Origin: Mangifera indica
Lineage: Eukaryota; Streptophyta; Magnoliopsida; Sapindales; Anacardiaceae
Assembly: GCF_011075055.1 (NCBI RefSeq)
Contig: NC_058146.1
Span: 16,215,579 to 16,279,578 of the forward strand
DNA length: 64,000 nt
Reading direction: 5' to 3'
Part shown: one piece after another, positions 59,150 through 64,000 of the stretch
Layout of the letters: each line of letters opens with the position of its first letter
Position numbering within the stretch: the stretch's first letter is position 1
Program-made: the position numbers and the translations under genes
Notes under the pieces: model-generated
What the model was told of the DNA's origin: nothing
The model's database searches: none
Seen by the model: the letters and a program-made list of their open reading frames with translations, nothing else

Positions 59150-59375
59150 TTGTTGTCATTCAATAATATATTACTAATTTATATATTGCTTATATATAAT
59201 GATTTTGTAGGAGAAATTCTAAAAGAGCTTGGTAATCTTGCAAAACTGGAGCGATTTTCACTGCCAAATAGTTACTTAACAGGAACTATTCCAAGGGAAA
59301 TTGGAAACTTGACGTTAATCAAACTTCTAAATCTAGACTCGAACAAATTAATAGGTAAATAATAAACCTCTTTCA
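59150..59375 (+). pseudogene. LRR receptor-kinase exon 2 fragment
   Basis: Intron and exon are nearly those of gene B at 39830-40050: the same intron tail (TATATATAATGATTTTGTAG) followed by an exon reading GEILKELGNLAKLERFSLPN and NLTLIKLLNLDSNKLIG, closed by a GTAAAT donor at about 59355. Here the AG acceptor is intact, unlike in gene B. No other exon accompanies it. It is the debris of a third receptor-kinase copy. Confidence 0.85.
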
Positions 59376-59624
59376 AAACTTTTGTTATTATAAATTAATT
59401 TCATTTTATAATAATTTTAATACCCATTATCATATATTTATTTAAAAAATCTAAATAAATAACGTGTTAAATCTAATATTGCCAAAATATGGGTAAGATA
59501 TTGGAAAATTTGATTCATTTAATAAATTTTTTTTTTAAGGTTTAACACTTTAAATAAAAATACAAAATTAGATGCCATTTGTAAAAACTATCAAAATACA
59601 TCAATTATTGTTCAATTGCACCTT
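59376..59624. other. Non-coding, nothing recognised
   Basis: AT-rich, no feature. Confidence 0.4.
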
Positions 59625-59915
59625 GTGTTGTAGAGAGAGAGAGTTTCTTTGGAGAGAGAAAAAAAATCTCAAAATGAGTTTCCATATTTCGACCAAGCAA
59701 GAGTTATGAAATATGAAATAAAACAGAAACGTCACCATTTCCTTCACTTGTCTTCTTGTACAAAACGTCTTGGACGGGACTTGGCGTGGTGCAAAATGAC
59801 TTGGAAGTGTTAGTAGAAATTGAGTAATATATAGAGAGTGATGAGAAGAGAGATGAAGACAACTTCAAGTTGGGGTTCTGGAAATAATCACATCAATGGT
59901 TTCTTTAAATTGTGG
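59625..59915 (+). repeat. Orphan receptor-kinase promoter piece (P5)
   Basis: It keeps the order of blocks seen upstream of gene A, down to GAGATGAAGACAACTTCAAG, TTGGGGTTCTGGAAAT and CAATGGTTTCTTTA, but stops just before the TATA-like box and start codon. Confidence 0.75.
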
Positions 59916-60024
59916 AGTCATTGATAATCCTTGGAAGTCATTGATATCCTTGGAGTCACATCAATGTCCAATATATAATGACTTGGCGTGGTGCAAAATG
60001 ACTTGGAAGTCATTGATAATCCTT

Positions 60025-60160
60025 ATCTTCAATTGTGGAGAGAGAGTTTCTTTAAAAAGAAAAAAAATATCTCAAGAATGAGTAATGAAAAATTAAATGA
60101 AACAGACATGTTACCGTTTCCTTCAATTGTCTTCTTTTGCAAAACGTCTTGGAAGTGTTA
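60025..60160 (+). repeat. Orphan receptor-kinase promoter piece (P6)
   Basis: GTGGAGAGAGAGTTTCTTTA, AATTAAATGAAACAGACATG and GTCTTCTTTTGCAAAACGTC; no exon follows. Confidence 0.7.
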
Positions 60161-60377
60161 GAAGGATGATTGGGACTACTTGTATTGTAATGATGGACAC
60201 CGAAAAACATGTTGTCATCACATGGGCAAATCAGTCTTAATCCAACAGTCATGATCAATGGGAAGTTGCTTGGGTCTGAATTCAACCTGCTCGGCTGTTG
60301 GATTTCAATCTTATCTTGTGCCGTGTTCTAATATTTTATTGTTTTTGTTTATTTATCTTTTTATTTGTTATAGTTAT

Positions 60378-61860
60378 AAATTCCGTAACGGTAAGTACAC
60401 GAAATTGTATTGTAAGGGTGCAATAAGGAGTAAATCCACAACGGTGAATAAAATATTTTAAAAATGATTTCACATAAGGTTTTTATTAATATATTATAAG
60501 GAAATTAAATTAAATATCAATTTTTCCATATCCTAAAGAAAAGTGTCCACTTTTGAAGGACTTAAATCCAATTACCTAAAATTGAAATTACTTAAAAAAA
60601 TATCTAAATATTTTTAAATAATACCGAAAATATTTATATTATCTTCTATATAAACTCTAAACTTTACCAATGCATTGACATTTTGATTTTCATTTAATAT
60701 TTGACACTGTGATTTCATTCAAAAGAAAATATGTTAATATTTTTGAATTCGATTCGAAGAAAATTGGTTTGTGATTTGATATATTTATATAATTTTAACA
60801 AAAAATTTATTTATCCATTAATTATGTTGTGTTTTAAATACTTTCTTAAAACTATGCCTAAAATTTGTAATGTTAGAAAAATATAGGGGTATTTTGATAT
60901 CAATAAAACTATGTGTACTTATTTTGGGTACACAAATATATACACATTTATATGTGTTATCATGTGATTGGATGATTTTGAATTAAAAATAAAACAATAA
61001 CTAATCATATGATGACATATATGAGTGTGTATATATTTGTATACCCAAAGTGGATATACATAGTATTGCTCTTTTGATATTATAATTGCTGTTACAATGT
61101 GGGGCACTAAGATAATAGACAATGTGTGGGGGGTGAAATGATATTTTCTAATGTAAGGTATACATGAAATTTTTACTCAAAAATTTGGGGCTAAATTAAT
61201 ATTTGACAAATTTAGTCTGATTTTTAGGTGAGATATTATTAGTTACAAAATATAGAGAATTTATCGAATGAGTGTAATAGATATGAAGTAGGGGATAATT
61301 ATATATTATTAGATACAATTTCAAGTAAAATTTTGAAATACTTGTAACCAAAATAGGTGTAATAAATAGATATTTTAACCATATAAATTATATAATTTAA
61401 ATCCCTTAAAGTCTAAAAGTATGACACATTACAACCCTATTACCTAAAAAAACTAGTAAATTGAATTTTTGCTCATGAAATAAAGGCGATTTAGTATGAA
61501 ATTTTCTAATAAACATAATAGAATATATTGGAGATGATAGAAAAGTAATTAAAATTCCAAAGAAATCAACACTTAAGGAATTAATCCAATTGTTGAGTGA
61601 AAAGTGTCATACTAATTAAACCCTGAAAAACATTCATTTATGCATAAACTAAAATGTAACGATGACAAATGCCCTGTACAAATCAAAATAATGAAGATAT
61701 CAAGTGTCTTATTGACTTATCTAATTACTTCGATAAATGTATTCTAATTTTTGTCTCAACTACCCATATCAAAGCACATGATGAAGCATAAATTAGTGTT
61801 TACGATGATGATGATAATGATCGCTTAGTAGGAAGTGGAAATGTTGGGTTCATGTTGCTT
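60378..61860 (+). mobile_element. Degenerate MULE copy (M2)
   Basis: Runs parallel to 56757-58150 with a nested palindromic MITE at 60901-61071. The end region (61520-61840) keeps fragments of the same transposase N-terminus, with stops and a deletion before it. Confidence 0.65.
60901..61071. mobile_element. Palindromic MITE, 9-bp TSD (copy 4)
   Basis: A 171-bp foldback element with exact 9-bp repeats TTTTGATAT at 60892-60900 and 61072-61080. The sister MULE copy at about 57270-57285 shows the empty site TTATTTTGATATTATAATTG. It starts CAATAAAACTATGTGTAC and ends TAGTATTGCTC. Confidence 0.9.
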
Positions 61861-61945
61861 TATTGTCGAAATAGTTTCCAATTTCAACAAAAAAGTGTTT
61901 GGTAAAGAGCTTTTAAAATTATAATAAATCTTTAAAAAAAAATTA
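61847..61945 (+). repeat. Dispersed repeat family D, fragment (copy 7)
   Basis: GTTCATGTTGCTTTATTGTC through GGTAAAGAGCTTTTAAAATT, closest to the copy at 7170-7265. Confidence 0.7.
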
Positions 61946-61967
61946 TTCCAAAGGGAAATTAAAAAAA

Positions 61968-62200
61968 TGCCCAAAATACAACTCCATTAAGCAAAAATGC
62001 CCAAATTCACTATTTTCAAGCAAAAATGCCCATAGCTTTGTCTAAAATACCGAAATTACCCCTCCCCTCATCCTATTAAGGGGAAATTATAAAAAATACC
62101 CAAAATACCCCTCCATTAAGCAGAAATACCCAAATTCCCTATTCCTAAGCAAAAATGCCCATAGCTTTTTCTAAAATACCAAAATTACTCCTCCCCTCAT
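61968..62200. repeat. Tandem-duplicated MULE end
   Basis: Two units of about 110-120 bases (61968-62078 and 62081-62200), each starting GGGGAAATTA and containing GCAAAAATGCCCATAGCTTT and AAATTAC(C/T)CCTCCCCTCAT. Confidence 0.85.
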
Positions 62201-62429
62201 CTATATAAATCCTCCTCACTCACTCTTATTACACACACTTCTCATATCACTTAAACACTCACTCTCACTCTCATTTTTATTCAAGATCAATTAGTAGGGG
62301 TTCGTTCAGACGGAAGAAGATCATATTTTTGAATTCGATTCGAAAAAAGACTATTCATGGGAAAAAGGTATTTATACCAATCTTAGCCTAAAAACTTGAT
62401 TTTATTTATTAAATCTAGTTTATATGTTA

Positions 62430-63360
62430 TAATATAGGGGTTATATGTAATGTTAGATAAATATAGGGGGTTAAATGTAATGTTAGATAAATATGGGGGT
62501 ATTTTGATAGTATACAATATATAAATGATTTAAATAACATGTTAAGAATAGGTAGGTATACTTTGATACAAGACAACATACAAGGGTGTTAAAAAATAAA
62601 AAGATAATTATGAGGGGTCAAATGAAATATTATTAAAATAGGGGGGCATTTTGATATTAAACATTGTAAGAGCATTATAAATGAAATTTTAGGAATAGAT
62701 AGATATATTTTGATATGAGACAACATAGAAGGGTGGTAAATGCAATGTTAGGTAATTGTTGGGGGCAAAAAAATATTTAAAAAATATAGGGGTATTTTGA
62801 AATTACATAATACATGAAGCAAATAAATAATAGGTTAAGAGTGCATAGATGTTTTTTGATATAAGAGAACATAAAATGTTGTTGAATGAAAATTTAGATA
62901 ATTATAGGGGGTTATATGAAATGTTAAGAAAAACATGGGGGTATTTTGATAGTTCATAATATTATGAAGGTTTTAAAAACATGTTAAGAATGAATAGATA
63001 TATTTTGATAATAGGAAACATACGAGGGTATTAAATGAAACATTAACATTGTAAGAACGGTTTAAATGAAATGTTAAGAATAAATAGATACATTTTGATA
63101 TAAGGTTACATAAAAAGTTGTTAAACAAATTGTTAGATAAATATAGGAGGTTAAACAAAATATTAAAAAAATATAGGGGGTTTTATAATATTAAACATTG
63201 TAAGAACGTTTTTAATGAAATATTAAAAATAGATAGATACGTTTTGATACAAGATATTATACAAAGATGTTTAATAAAATATTAGATAAGTATAGGGGGT
63301 TACATAAAATTTTAGATAAGTATAGGGGGTATTTTGATATTAAACAAAGATGTTTACATA
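62430..63360. repeat. Interrupted GGGGGTATTTTGATA minisatellite
   Basis: Diverged units combine ATATAGGGGGTTA, GGGGGTATTTTGATA, ATGTTAAGAATAGATAGATA and ACATAxAAGGGTG-like blocks, in varied order, over about 900 bases, in the stretch between the leader and the transposase frame. Simpler versions occur at 57280-57420 and 61080-61220 in the other two copies. Confidence 0.75.
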
Positions 63361-63433
63361 GTTATTACATATTTTTTTGTTATAAATGAATAATTATTTT
63401 CAAAAACTTGTCATTGCAGGATTGATAATTAAA

Positions 63434-64000
63434 ATGGATGGTTATGTATCGGTTTGTTACCATGGAGAATGGATTCAAGGTGGCAACAATACAATGAAAT
63501 ATATTGGAGAATCCAAACAATTGATTAAAATTCCTTATGGAACAATATTCGAGGGATTTATTAAGCTTCTGAAAGAGTCTTGCGGTATTGATCCAATAAA
63601 AAACTACCTTCAACTATTAATGAAGCCAAGAAAAATTGAGCTCGATTGCCCCATATAGATTCAAAATGATGAAGATGTCCAAGGTCTTATTGATATGTCT
63701 CAGTACTTATAAAAATGTATTCCTGTTTTTGTTACATGTATCCTAATTGAAGGGCAGGAGGAAGAAGATGAAGATGAAGATGAAGATGAAGAAGAAATTA
63801 GTGAGGTCAAAAAAGAATGCGATTTGGTAAATTTGATTTATTTCAGTAATGACTCGTTGTACATTGCAAACTCATGGGCTCATGGAGATAAAGATAAAGT
63901 TCCCGATTAGGGTGACTTTGATGGAAATGATACATCTGATATTCCTTTAGAAGATGTAAAGCTCGAGTATATGACTTCAGTTATCGATGGTATGAAGAGT
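63434..64000 (+). pseudogene. MuDR-type transposase N-terminus, partial
   Basis: After an intron-like TTGCAG acceptor (63414-63419) an ATG at 63434 opens MDGYVSVCYHGEWIQGG, LIKIPYGTIFEGFIKLLKES and QNDEDVQGLIDMSQYL, the PB1-like N-terminal region common in plant MULE transposases, followed by a (GAAGAT)n-encoded acidic run near 63756-63790. In-frame stops lie at 63656-63658, 63710-63712 and 63908-63910; the frame is otherwise continuous to the window end. The catalytic DDE domain and zinc knuckle would be further right. Family call rests on the style of the N-terminus. Confidence 0.6.

Larger units (their letters stand above)
61968..64000 (+). mobile_element. MULE copy M3, left part, runs off window
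   Basis: It begins with a TIR-like GGGGAAATTAAAAAAATGCC, repeated in tandem from 62081, followed by TATA-like CTATATAAATCC near 62202, a leader, a repeat-filled intron-like stretch (62430-63380) and a transposase N-terminal frame. The right end is outside the window. Confidence 0.6.

Overview
This is plant nuclear DNA from a eudicot: strongly AT-rich, phase-1 introns with GT/AG borders, a large LRR-XII receptor kinase, a plant SKP1 gene, plant gene fragments (MAP65, CCR4-like, PPR) and a dense load of Ty1/copia, Ty3/gypsy, Mutator-like and PIF/Harbinger DNA. The style of the receptor kinase and repeats would fit a woody rosid such as a member of Sapindales, but that is only a guess.

Layout. 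1-13 kb: AT-rich sequence, decayed gypsy and copia pieces, and a second copy (7743-9870) of the upstream region of the receptor-kinase gene, cut off just after its start codon and interrupted by Mutator-like MITEs with 9-bp target duplications. 13.1-18.4 kb: LRR receptor kinase A, five exons, open reading frame intact by my splice model, with an internal exon duplication. 18.4-29.2 kb: downstream region holding a GC-rich repeat, a RING-E3-like pseudogene, a Tourist-like MITE, and a copia-LTR-bounded block carrying CCR4-like and MAP65 fragments. 29.8-36.1 kb: minus-strand gypsy element with a perfect 393-bp tandem duplication at its LTR/gag junction. 39.2-43.1 kb: receptor kinase B, a paralogue of A with a nonsense codon and a lost splice acceptor. 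43.4-47.7 kb: the duplicated downstream region of B. 48.5-50.2 kb: PPR pseudogene. 50.5-51.7 kb: minus-strand SKP1-like gene with an altered C-terminus. 52-64 kb: long-inverted-repeat elements, scattered pieces of receptor-kinase promoter and exon, and three related MULE copies, the last running off the right edge with a transposase N-terminus.

The main story is a segmental duplication of a non-RD receptor kinase locus (about 13.1-29.2 kb against 39.1-47.7 kb) followed by different decay of the two copies. Only two genes look possibly functional: receptor kinase A (with Asp in place of Gly in the DFG motif) and the SKP1-like gene (missing the usual C-terminal tail). I found no tRNA, rRNA or CRISPR sequence. 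Splice sites and homology calls come from reading the sequence only; no search was run.
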